DNA from: Bacteroidota bacterium
GTDB taxonomy: Bacteria; Bacteroidota; Bacteroidia; Chitinophagales; Chitinophagaceae
Direction of reading: 5' to 3'
Length of the DNA stretch: 64,000 bases
Assembly (NCBI GenBank): GCA_947457075.1
Contig: CANGUG010000011.1
Coordinates: forward strand, 1 to 64,000
The notes beneath the pieces were generated by a model that did no database searches, was not told where the DNA came from, and saw only the letters and a list, made by a program, of their open reading frames with translations. This document shows positions 27,401 to 27,903 of this stretch, piece by piece. Numbering within the stretch: the first letter of the stretch is position 1; every line of letters starts with the position of its first letter. Made by a program: the position numbers and the translations under genes.

Positions 27401-27724
27401 TCCGTTATCATTACTTCGTTCCCATTGATATGTTAAAGCACCACTTGTGCTAGTGGCATAGACACTAAAATTATTGGCTGTACCACTATATCCAGTCCAA
27501 GCATCAAAACTAGTAGGTTGTCTAACAATAGTTATAGAAGAGCATGATGGTTGGTTAAATAGTTCTGTATTAAAATTTGAAAATAAACTATCCTTAGTTT
27601 CAATTTTTTTAGATGTATAGGTAGATATACCATTTAAAATAGCTGGATTAGCCTTTAATGCATAAGAAAAAAAGAGAAAAACCAAAATACTATAAAACCT
27701 TGAATATCTATGAATTGGGCTCAC
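128..27724 (-). CDS. Giant T9SS type B (gliding-motility-type) multidomain adhesin, 9198 aa
   Basis: One uninterrupted frame of 9198 codons with a GTG start: an in-frame TAG lies upstream, and no internal ATG precedes the signal peptide. Residues 1-25 form a signal peptide ending near ALKA. Order of regions (approximate residues): Ig-like domains with YQW motifs (60-620); glycine-rich segment (675-901); Big_2-like domain (about 1100-1190); nine calcium-repeat cassettes (1295-3985); RCC1-like repeats (4075-4440); an arabinofuranosidase-B-like concanavalin fold (4700-4955); LamG-like domain (4998-5180); many Ig, PKD-like and SprB-type repeats (5180-7833); six 87-residue repeats (7834-8355); a duplicated cadherin-like supermodule (8356-8950); a DUF11-like domain (8950-9100); and a type B C-terminal sorting domain (9100-9198) with FSPNNDGIDDAW and FNRWGNEVY. 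It is therefore expected to cross the outer membrane by T9SS and stay on the surface, with the PorP/SprF gene 4 bases downstream as partner. The ligand is unknown; an adhesive or gliding role is inferred. Confidence 0.93.
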   Translation of the reverse strand: MSPIHRYSRFYSILVFLFFSYALKANPAILNGISTYTSKKIETKDSLFSNFNTELFNQPSCSSITIVRQPTSFDAWTGYSGTANNFSVYATSTSGALTYQWERSNDNGLTWVDVTASLDAGTTYSSFNAATMYYTNTSGSITALDGFKYRVKISNNSCFTYSNVVTLRVFGPSFFPGLILPSTTNYCSSSPILSVELNASPNSSITAFAWERRIGPSGTWVAITASNANTLDAGISYTNFNKADLQISGVNISTQTLQYRCRVTISVVSRNVIQTNSGSTTNSNTNNIAGIYTGVTSLAPGTSLNITQMPSSTVSFCGSTGVQTISTNATTTSGNIIYQWQRSTNGNAWINLEDDAFFSGTKSSSLTISNPPSTYKDNQLRCKIISTVSNCNSYTTISTIKIGAPPSFSTQPPFPSASTGTFCQYREGGGSIFLPIVAGLTGSNSAGFSFQWYRNTSNSYNGATPIEGQTNIGGYVPTDVAGTFYLFLNVTNSDGCATNSSIVGPYTITAAPVITQQPTLANPSICVGESFTMSVTATAPSGGNLTYQWAKNGAGIVGATSATYSVTSATTASAGLYTVSVISSLTNCKIESNPVQLTVTALPAIPTSVTATPANICTDPSATSNLTAVTTGTNVIYWYDVATGGTPLGYSSSGQPFNVKPNTTKTYYAETRSTKQLSFSFSKDIQTWVVPAGVNSIDVDIKGAGGGDGGTDSGQPGGGAGGARAKGTIAVTPGMKFRFAIGSEGTRGGGCRNAIGVFGGNGGFSAMGYHGGKGGDAGFNGCSGGGGGGGAATVVQLLDASDNVLNTWILAGGGGGGGAGQFGNGSYGVAYNATQTIAGNIGARGGTMVGDGAGGGAGGGGVRGGLGSAPGGESGAGGGYEGQSQVGSLTTQPVSGGDGWFRLSIIGLANLSCPSTTRVPVTLNVSQNASVVITNQPQTILQCETKVSSFTVTATDATIYQWQVSINDGVTWTNITASSAPNHTGKTYSGFTTSTLSVNALETSASGYLYRCIVSNSCSSAISNSAALNIQNVAITAISPNTSVCTGTAINLTVTSAGNSINWYNNNVLEKTVASGVVYTINPVAGTYTYTAEAFVSAGGCVTPVRRTVIVQVTQGNVAGTISGTNVICTTNTTTYTTTGSILTTGATGAWTTSNAAVATVNSSGVVTGVSAGNATITYTISGGCGGTRVSTRQITVVAIPVFTVHPSLLNQGYCLNASTGTLSASATNATSLQWFYTTSDVSNSGGTAVSPNGSANIVSPITTTAGDFYYYLSAINTGCAVNSNLSGKISVLANCNNLDVDGDGVPDSFDIDDDNDGILDRDETCKTTTGTSVAVTASTGQVYSTAQATNFGSYLPAVTTGLNANTTLGALGAIQTQTYTFTTAVTNPIVAFYGVDFAKEEWYDLNDNPVTLIPLEVSPATLIYNNVLTVSTNPGSGANTPATSAMGTMQVLGTITGFKVKHVWLLNTSNTDGHGFSFLRPTNCLTDTDTDGDGIPNKNDLDSDGDGCPDANETNVALNLNSGTIINGTPGNLNSTSSVAKSTSVGPFGANGLSNSLETATDNGVVNYTVSNYAKFALNNSENACLDSDGDGVSDSFDIDDDNDGVLDEVEMIQCPAQIITPVSAISSPNYGSSTAAKTIDGSGFTGTGLAAVANAPSLISDAWYMAEPNTTGFIEYIMPANTNATGVVLWAPDANNYGGGDGPLKDFTVVVTYAEGLTYTTTSYSTLQPNASGALTGAQIFNFPNGIKNISKIRLNITAGWYDINNNSIGQVTTVGQTVNAAYNMTLSEFRVLCNPQDLDTDADGIPNRLDLDSDGDGCPDTKESGVPGTLLSGNLKNGNPSSLTTSYNVAGARVGGPYGTNGLANGVETASDNGIINYANYYSQFAVSNTLNACLDSDNDGISDVYDMDDDNDGIPDDTEMTCTNVNNIFKNGINISSSVNWIFSGANTFANLLDGVDASVNIAYPPTAAGALNNQTILQFDLPIPKVLTLIELGNFPNQSPFTAGGTYKLQGFDGANWIDIVSTQTFASTAAKYASNNSYRLDMSNNITPYGKYRIFGISVAGVANWMNEIYFEERICNDRDTDNDGISNRLDVDSDGDGCSDAKEGSSFSLNTPGTTFNTVGGVTNAQISGVFGLNGLANSLETNRDNGRINYQSYYNVYATDATKISCSLIDNDADGIVDAIDLDDDNDGVLDTEEIICPTSVLIADGTFETLSGVASSDAFNSNVTASGWINGSGSADSWISPMPITNTGVWGGMSDGTPPSPNGGVFASGWALGLAANTSGESFYSTITGLTVGQKYTLSFFQTASGIDGNTPLGAKANWKVVFGTETKFSSERTYQGEGNQTWNKEEMEFTASSTSQRLELFVNNASDGLPNISTYDVMAIDGIQFRRGSITEECFTDTDGDGIPNKLDLDSDGDGCPDAKEARVPGSLTTGTVVNLVNNNAGAGTATSTSYGFANSVITGPYGTNGFANSLESTLESGINNFISTYTTYSLDKSKELCTDSDGDSIPDALDVDDDNDGVLDTSECPVVVEKKTCDSWIAPTNNSSGTIQVGNGDVVNYSITVNNGVGYRSVVGADSWTTNMQCNEPLPGSGNLANISGAGEFTITFNKPVTNVQVLTSATETGSNEDIIFTTNATTQQNVVTNCSAANLSLSNTSVNATRIVMQGNNAVIRGVKDAFYSTLNVKATNNSGGYIIAVGFCSINTQVSCDIDNDGIPNSLDLDSDGDGCPDAKEAGVNGVLTPGTIINTTLNANSGVFSTTGVANVIAAGPYGTNGLANAVETSVDAGTITYTNNFSKYATDRTNNFCTDSDGDGVPDAIDVDDDNDGIRDFVEQGSCPLINTTGLTFTGSTNTVRLGTNSISAASSTNSVWQTAYSNQSLALPIHLEFRDNGNAGFLMFGLLPVSGTKTLANHTDDAYKLYFNSTNVQGYLGQVSVPNAAFTPGDLWQMDIDQFGFVSVTRNGAAYRSFQGVNSNYNLAISSYNDIANSPRVLTDVIINAKSVTFSGTTTTCNELDTDGDGTVNRLDTDSDGDGCSDAVESGVNVTLNTAKTIVNGPYGNNGLANSTETITDNGVTSYNPAYTYAINASNRGCTDTDGDGVSNSFDLDDDNDGVLDVMEAGSCVDLGSSNISFTGGLSSVLKTSSTITGISSSGWKTSYSDQSFVLPIHLEFRSPQLVNQSMFGLVPSNAGRTNNTYTDDAYKIHYSSTSVYGYLPSSGVKPISWSPNTNTGVTSQTQTFGELWEMDIDINGFVTVKRNGANYLRFQGEKTDYNLAFTTSSTSAATYRTFSDIKLSAQAYRNANGVLQTCTLLDTDNDGIPNTLDLDSDGDGCPDSREAGVTGNLLVGNLVNGPANNTISTSNTSAIAAGPYGANGFANGIETAAESGLYTYTSTYGFATNNLISACSDTDGDGVVDINDVDDDNDGIIDYDEQDSCPALSALTFTSPNNKGTFNGNNLITNNANTWINNYSNQSLSLPIHLEYVVPKNTNSSLIGLIPVWANKILTTGDYSDAAYKVLLQGVNYFGQMPNSWVPNTAPLNSGDFFQMDISVNGYVTLKVNGTQQAAFQGSVSDYNFTFSSLNLKTISEIKLTASAVNGVACGQLDSDGDGVPNFRDLDSDGDGCNDAVEAGSALIGTSVPLTGAVGANGLVNTRETATDNGFINYPLNYQNAISSSLNGCLDTDKDGVGDLIDIDDDNDGVIDFTESKSCPNLTGTFPFTSVATGVVVPTFTNNVSNNTHNLSLTSSSANWNSTYSNFTFSLPIHFEFKANSSGGETMIGFIPNFGARSVLNNYEDDSYKLYFTGATYYGYMPTTWNPNAIGFTSNDIFEYDITTAGVLTVKRNGVVARTLNVPMADYNLVLSHAGSTIRTFTDLKIISGGVKNGNAPIACGTDIDSDGDGIPNRLDLDSDGDGCNDALEAGSVSVGTTVPLTGNFGANGLLNSLETSAEVGTISYTSTYFNSINSNNCFACEANFGVAIRNDGFSGVFCSGTTYTMRAPSQTPLSDFSYQWQKNGVDIIGANTAIYTTNAAVAGDVFKVRITQVSTGVKSILLPYIDWPMNVKRMADGSSNTMGYINRNNIYVWGLNDNGQIPGSTTSNNFSPTLLAKRGSLLYADSIAQIGFTSYSGYALTSSGKLHVWGNGTSTNIINGTGIVQPDPIELTAQSLIGASSNTANPLYNKTVVKVVPSSINVFALTSDGQLYAWGTNTSGLFGMNNTTSYLIPTLVPQTNFASKTIVDMYSLGGNLMVLCSDGTIFGAGGSYTSTLAPVNNGSIKYTRVAKLFKAVQAGGSFVVQSKDGEIHATAPAGAHALGINSTRTFAEFYNLSQDTSFKRTSGGKQIVEVTGSATISGVTQSFSYFLAADGSLFSTGYNANGQLNNNTRTSTQVLQQVNSFGTINGETVIDVNTTPLNAYFVTCSNKMAVAGDNTNGQQGTCNTITSNNAVVSTIIAPAPIIRPLIDQTVCVGSAVSIPSNVTLADAFAGSITYQWSLSSTPVTVPVSANGHYTTGITQTFTNITSATGATLQVDSAKIGAPLTAGNPRTGSSTFYRLTAGQTGNNCTNSDEVSVYVAPNTQYTLPSNTVCAGTVTTTIVGTLVAGTTGAARTFWQRSADGGSTWATVTANLDAAAYSVTYSTFTTPTLTLSSSPASINGFRYRIVTTNSFGETLTSTSSVISSVMTSTTNKPQGIWSVRKLNAAYTGNAMLIRRSSDNAILNIGFTVNGDLDTAAIKTFIGNNSAYVVTWYDQSGAGRNLSQANANATDYGRQPRIVNNGVIDRENGRPFIRFFGTGGTVNFNALNLSTNNTTQAGPIFVVNKFAGSTGFILGSSNVFNYHSTPNSTLYNASFANSAIRNGSLWQNSTLVPNTMNGVWNTSLMVNTIRPTSATGAEWSNIGEDRGSGSHTTAGGGWSEIISFSNVNALDSIQRKSIEADQGAYYGIFTPSNCTDFSNISTLTVNTAPIITQQPVNAVNCNTASPTTINFGNALAFDGTNDFISNTQTLWTGDYTKEAWINVTDIVGNMNVISAGVTGQNNVWWFPAGTGRLSSGHASGWTTVQDPVAVTPNTWNHFAVTYNATSRVMTLFKNGVQVSQATNVPNLTSQESLQIGQYTATSGNNFKGRLDEVRVWNVARTQDQIISTMNSELTGSEAGLILNYNFNQGAAGGTNTSITSSVSAQVIDRKTNTATGTLRNFTGTGTTSNFVASTSATRTSAASFTTVAPIATSHQWQVSTDNGNTWTNISAGQTPLLNGVIYTGFTTGTLGLNYTGSSSGIGTNLLFRDVTSNSCGSTNSNAVALNPTPAIPVLSRTGDPVFCEGGSVLFSTPSVANTSYQWFRNGIAIGGATSNSFTATQSGTYSLTATTVGGCSITNDKIRADLTTSLSTSLTAYNNAPNQSLVKITAAEYNAIATNLSATRVGLTDALMSAAPSVGGFTGAGNTLVATQGNNNKATVIPANSYLVLTRVKTTALNGARFGTITPANLTANTTVNFTQLGSNVTDATSGTLDRYFVLKGDGFVNNVNANLAFVTNTASDNVPYASGSSNDGFYISGVTTNTNAQTANVNTVLGGWYFFVQGYATSNYLQNLTVTVNPLPTATITQGTSVTLSGGSTTLTAASGTGSQTYLWFRNTSLSGGTFTSTGVTSQNYTVTSIGQYKVMVTNASGCSATSDASIITTMPGANSNGSTTFCQGGNVVLSTTLTGTTADNVKWINRNNNDAVVGTGLTYTATTSGNYAATFYNGSNLISTNSLLVGTNTTDPVSVTVNALPSATITNGASATACVGQNIILTANTGASTPTYQWLLDGAALNSSTFSSTAVTFNALNAGTYAVKITDGIGCSNTSSSTIVTFNSTPATPSLTNAATTICNNLSFDLTTVQPAAVSGITYEWHTSSSNPNASNLLISPIISANKNAGTYLYYLFAKDNITGCYSTTGALFTLTINPIIPAVNITSSNQVYNVGEVSTALSATGTSGMTLQWWGQLVGGTTLSSPVIPTTNSVGVTNYYVNQIDNNGSGCQSSPRQLVTVTVRPAAPDISVNPGINGNTINYCQNATPVTLTASSIVGATLNWFTVPSGGSALGSAPTPSTGTATSTTYYVSQTYNGLTSPRVQINVVVNPTPATPGAIMGIQNPSAGDLVNYSISNVQDATSYLWSLPSDWTGISTINNIDANVGTANGYVKVAAVINGCTSAYQQISVGLKPSSPSISGNVGISGNTVTYCQGATPVQLVASGNDGATFNWYTVSTGGVSSLNAPTPSTANPGIISYYVSQTVNGVESDRVQVDIVTNPLPSIIGEISGTTTPLNNTLQVYSIANSNGVSYTWTVPNSWTINAASGASNISGNRAIGIGVNTISTNVSSEGTIEIVPSLNGCIGNAKSLIVGIKPPNVDVSNVGPYVYCQGDVASVLAAAPINGATLNWYSSSTGGVALQSVPIPSTSNNGIQNYYVSQTLNGVESDRSLIPVIVNAAPSVVSLITTQPTCINPTGTIFASGGVGNLFSIDGGVTFENKNTFSNLQAGTTYYVVQQDVNGCISPINNAILNNAPVIPPLPIVTTSANAVVCSGGTVTLTASIGSANYTPTYQWYNIVNGNSIVIGGATNATYTTNLSGDYSVMATNPTSGCSSGVSSATNVAIVSPSEANISQINQLGSDNTNCTVKPVLLTVSTNASSPSYQWQVFTNNIFTNTGTPTSVNAAQTGLDTQYETNVIGTFRVLITDGYGCVKTSDPFVVQSVSSSPAISTICQGATAQLTANTTGLTGTNSYQWQISANGLSGTYTNVANNGTTANFNASLTGFYQVIVTNTFSGTTIIRTSCPAQVLINPLPTVSIAGYNANCVGSTTTLTGIASSSVSITSYQWLNAGIEINGQTNPTYSTSNAGLFDLKVVDANGCIATTTNNITNNNLVFNSLPVISIANVTHPTCSNVTGAITLNTPSVGSYTYNIVSGNYTASNNTGIFTGLPAASTYNITATNNATGCTSLISTATINSIPPVPATPSIMVINPTCITATGTISITSLGANYTYSINGINYQSSNIFTGLNAGAYSVTTKYNNGCASIPVNATIAVQPITPSAPGVITGNTIVNISSAERYSISPVNGATSYVWTLPSNTWTITSGINSHTITTTTGNLGGILSVSAIANGCTSMPQTISIVTKPTAPVVTNSTYCQGVTANSLSGNVTVTNGAVLNWYTLPLGGLASTIAPIPSTGSDGIQTYYVSQTINGIESDRASIIVTVNPAPSALAVNITQPSCNLNTASLILSGGVNNAIYSINGGLYSNTTGLFDNLPANATYSIIQLDAITGCTSAATLAVVNPALVPPLNPTFIINQPDCITSTGKITITNNIGAGFNYSIDGIAYQSSPIFSGLNAGNYTVTVINADGCTSNSVLVTINPQPLPSQPLLNGSLTPNNISICAGAATTLTASLTNTPNPGANDNNLIYQWYNNNVLIPGAVNSMFNPTASGNYSVIASNALGCNSIASGTVSVTVNPLPNASITGGAELAFADCTQTKIVLTANTSANSPIYQWQKLDIINNIYSNVGTPSSNTQNLTGQFSSFEVTEAGSYRVVISENGCTTNSAVTKIVSAPSVNALALTTICQGATVNLTATGSFTSYQWQQNTGAGYINIATNGTNPLLSVSNGGDYRVVAITGGVSSTSCPITITSNSLPVSNPSIAPSNAICAGTPAIITSNTFGTSPFTYQWSVDGNPIFGASADTYSTTIGGDYTVKVTDANGCESISTVSTLIVNALPARPTAIDGVNVVIAGATQTYSITPVSGASSYTWTLPNGWTGSSTTNSITTTIGSAGGTITVQANANGCSSPFQTLVVTMGSLTDDAANAYINLPMSGNVATNDVSAAGSIYAQPSQITGATIIMNSDGTYNFTATTAGTYTYTITVCAPGQSTNCPTEMLIISVPENILVDDAATAYLNLPSSGDIASNNNVPAGTTYGQPTQITGATITVNPNGTYTFTATNAGTYTYTIPVCAPGQSNNCPTEILVITVPENNLVDDVTTAYKNVPSSGNIAANDNVPTGSTYGQPAQIIGAIITVASNGTYTFTATTAGTYTYTIPVCAPGQTMNCPTETLVINVPVNNLADDTGVAYLNLATTGNISTNDNVPVGSIYGQPTQLTGATIVVNANGTYTFTATVAGTYTYTIPVCAPGQTTNCPTQVLVISVPVNTIVDNAATAYQNILSIGNVATNNNVPPGTSYGQPVQLTGATIIVNGDGTYSFTATAAGTYTYTIPVCAPGQITNCPTETLVINVPVNTLLPDAGIAYLKLPASGNISTNDNVPIGTTYGQPSPLTGATIIVNGNGTYSFTATAAGTYTYTIPVCAPGQTTNCPTETLVITVPANSITPDVATTNINVPVSGNLNTNDVVPVGTTYGQPSANVNNPLGATFTLNSNGAYTFTATKPGQYIYYVPTCAPSQTTGCPLVPLEITVLDPIITTNKPVANNDIATTQAGTAITLNVLANDRAGNIGGNLNIASVRIVNAPTNGIATINPSTGAITYTPAAGFVGQDSLVYNVCDNASPTNCQIAVTYLNVTQINAAPSTYANADFAIVVASSNGTNSVSGNVLANDKNTSGTSLTASLIAGPTASQGIFNLNADGSFTFTPAPEFSGPVIIIYKACDGSTPPICAINTLEILVTPAPPTITQVLVPDFNVTKLNVPVSGNLNTNDIVPAGTTYGQPAVNAANPTGATIMMNPNGTYTFTATKSGTYTYFVPVCDAGQTIGCPLVPLVITVVDPLLNTNPPIVNPDIATTLANTAVSTNILANDKAANLGVSLNPTSVSIATQPTNGSVIVNADGTITYTPANGFIGRDSLTYTVCDNSVPVPICKTGVVYYTVNPSTSSPVTIATDDFAKTVSNMFIAGNVLTNDRNTSGASLVVTANSSVPASKGIFLINTNGTYTFTPAPGFTGPIDITYTVCSGSPAVCSNATLHILVEPVISTKILDITKVAKSATMNLDGSFNIEFVIKVKNLTNDYIDSILVKDDLLKVFTDTRGVTIVSKNTSGKLLINNSYNGISNIELLLIQSALDPKKEDSINLIVNLQSNQFGNFVNTALVTAPTNYGFVNLSSTDPTLISTIGDTTRKPTLFIIPKVEVIIPGGFSPNNDGIDDAWVILRPYGTQVSVKVFNRWGNEVYSNANYQNDWRGLGVSNFIGQNVPEGTYFYIVEATDMNGTIRKFASSLTIVR
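885..2659 (-). repeat. Two tandem copies of a three-domain, 303-codon cadherin-like supermodule
   Basis: Copy 1 and copy 2 each contain a longer version of the 87-residue unit (landmark NVPVSGNLNTND), then a domain with PDIATT...LANDKA and GFVGQDSLVYNVCDN-like motifs, then a domain with ADFA...NVLTNDRNTSG and GTYTFTPAPGFTGP. Matching landmarks (complements of the NTND codons at 2591 and 1682) lie 909 bases apart, an exact multiple of three. The later two domains resemble tandem cadherin-like/Big_9 folds seen in bacterial adhesins. The fold assignment is inference from motifs. Confidence 0.85.
2660..4225 (-). repeat. Six exact-period 261-bp (87-aa) tandem repeats
   Basis: Six consecutive units begin with [ILS]xxDDAATAYLNLPSSGN-like sequence and carry NVPxGTTYGQPxQxTGATI, NGTYTFTATxAGTYTYTIPV and CAPGQxxNCPTExLVI[TSN]VP. 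Unit starts fall at 4225, 3964 and, after four more units, the seventh related unit at 2659; all are separated by multiples of 261 bases, so there are no net indels across six copies. Each unit has two cysteines bracketing APGQxxN, a possible small disulfide loop. Long perfect or near-perfect DNA matches between units would permit recombinational change in copy number. Confidence 0.93.
4226..12190 (-). repeat. Array of Ig-like, PKD-like and SprB-type repeats in the giant adhesin
   Basis: About 2650 residues of ~75-95-residue beta domains of at least four recurring kinds. (1) Ig-like units with YQW and GCxS. (2) Units ending YYVSQTxNGxESDR, seen at four places (complements near 9440, 8900, 8360 and 6060). 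(3) PKD-like units with Y[TVL]W[TS][LV]P, following each of these (near 9240, 8725, 6390 and 4360), so types 2 and 3 form a repeating pair. (4) SprB-type repeats such as PTCINPTG...FSIDGG...TYYVVQQDVNGC, seen five times (near 8200, 6950, 6700, 5960 and 5730). Many units end with a C near an N-terminal C of the next, typical of extracellular stalks. Exact unit count was not determined. Confidence 0.8.
12190..12730 (-). other. LamG/concanavalin-like domain inside the giant adhesin
   Basis: Residues about 4998-5180 read AFDGTNDFIS ... YTKEAWINV ... NTWNHFAVTYN ... MTLFKNGVQV ... FKGRLDEVRVWNVARTQDQI ... GLILNYNFNQG. This is the signature order of the LamG-like (Laminin_G_3) jelly roll: FDG-x-x-D, EAWI, W-x-H-x-A-x-T, G-x-[LI]-DEVR-[VI]-W. 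Such domains commonly bind glycans or proteins. Ligand unknown. Confidence 0.85.
12855..13620 (-). other. Arabinofuranosidase-B-like concanavalin domain inside the giant adhesin
   Basis: Residues about 4700-4955 contain WSVRKLNAAYTGNAMLIRRSS, GDLDTAAIKTFIG, YVVTWYDQSGAGRN and RPFIRFFGTG. The VRKL...A-x-x-[IV]RR-S-x-D start followed by WYDQSG-x-G is the pattern of the catalytic-type jelly roll of GH54-like arabinofuranosidases, which also occurs in non-enzymatic form in Bacteroidota surface proteins. I could not verify catalytic residues, so a binding role is as likely as hydrolysis. Confidence 0.5.
14400..15500 (-). other. RCC1-like beta-propeller segment inside the giant adhesin
   Basis: Residues about 4075-4440 hold repeated blades: NNIYVWGLNDNGQIPG, GYALTSSGKLHVWGNG, VFALTSDGQLYAWGTN-x-SGLFG, LMVLCSDGTIFGAGG, SYFLAADGSLFSTGYNANGQLNNNTR and a final CSNKMAVAGDNTNGQQG. 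The ALTSDGxxYxWGxNxxGQLG pattern is the hallmark of RCC1 repeats, about six blades here. RCC1 propellers mediate protein-protein contacts; in bacterial surface proteins their partners are unknown. Confidence 0.85.
15775..23840 (-). repeat. Nine cysteine-framed thrombospondin type 3-like calcium cassettes
   Basis: Nine modules of about 275-330 residues. Each opens with C-x(0-3)-[DN]xDxDGxxDxxDxDDDNDGxxDxxE-x(0-3)-C, then a variable domain of ~95-200 residues, then C-x(0-4)-DxDxDGxxNxxDxDSDGDGCxDxxE, then a conserved ~70-residue segment with GPYGTNGLANSxET and a closing C that also opens the next module. DDDNDG sites lie near complements of 23775, 22915, 21985, 21145, 20150, 19222, 18370, 17425 and 16598; DSDGDGC sites near 23200, 22265, 21411, 20450, 19515, 18596, 17700, 16826 and 15952. 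The Asp spacing (DxDxDG) is that of type 3 thrombospondin calcium repeats. Inserts 2 and 3 look discoidin-like, insert 4 like a DUF642-type jelly roll, and inserts 6-9 are related to each other. Confidence 0.92.
25020..25710 (-). other. Glycine-rich segment inside the giant adhesin
   Basis: Residues about 675-901 are very rich in glycine, with runs such as GGGGGGGAA and AGGGGGGGAG interspersed with ordered motifs (WVVPAGVNSIDVDIKGAGGG, GMKFRFAIGSEG, NTWILAGGG, GDGWFRLSI). The opening V-P-x-G-V-x-x-[IV]-x-[VI]-x-[ILV]-x-GAGGG is typical of a beta-domain family in Bacteroidota adhesins in which glycine loops project from a jelly roll. The DNA of this stretch is locally C/G-skewed, in contrast to its AT-rich surroundings. 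Confidence 0.85.
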
Positions 27725-27778
27725 TATATAGACTTTTGATGAACGTACAAAAATCTATTTTATTGTGTAAATTGACAT

Positions 27779-27792
27779 TAGAATTAATTCTA
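27779..27792. promoter_or_regulatory. 14-bp perfect palindrome upstream of the giant adhesin
   Basis: TAGAATTAATTCTA reads the same on both strands and ends 55 bases upstream of the GTG start at 27724, between the terminator of the kinase gene and the adhesin. Size and position fit a dimeric regulator site, but no binding factor can be named and short AT-rich palindromes arise by chance. Confidence 0.3.
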
Positions 27793-27810
27793 TAAATGCT
27801 AATTTTAAAA

Positions 27811-27854
27811 ATAAAAAAGTTCACATTAATAGATTTTATTCTATAATTAATGTG
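27811..27854 (-). terminator. Probable intrinsic terminator after the histidine kinase gene
   Basis: On the minus strand, a 9-bp perfect inverted repeat (CACATTAAT/ATTAATGTG, arms 27854-27846 and 27830-27822) extends by a further AGA/TCT pairing across a 3-base bulge, with a short AT loop, and is followed at once by AACTTTTTTATTTTT. It lies 50 bases after the kinase stop codon at 27904. The stem is AT-rich, so strength is uncertain. It would separate the regulator-kinase operon from the adhesin gene. Confidence 0.55.
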
Positions 27855-27903
27855 TAAAAATAAAATTGGATATCAATTACTCGATTGAATAATCATAAAA
27901 TAA

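Noticed and set aside
128..27724. Possible fusion or frameshift artefact in the giant ORF
   Set aside because: Signal peptide, domain boundaries, repeat phase and sorting domain all stay in one frame with no internal stop, and the PorP/SprF gene follows as expected. Assembly collapse of repeats cannot be excluded but no sign is visible.
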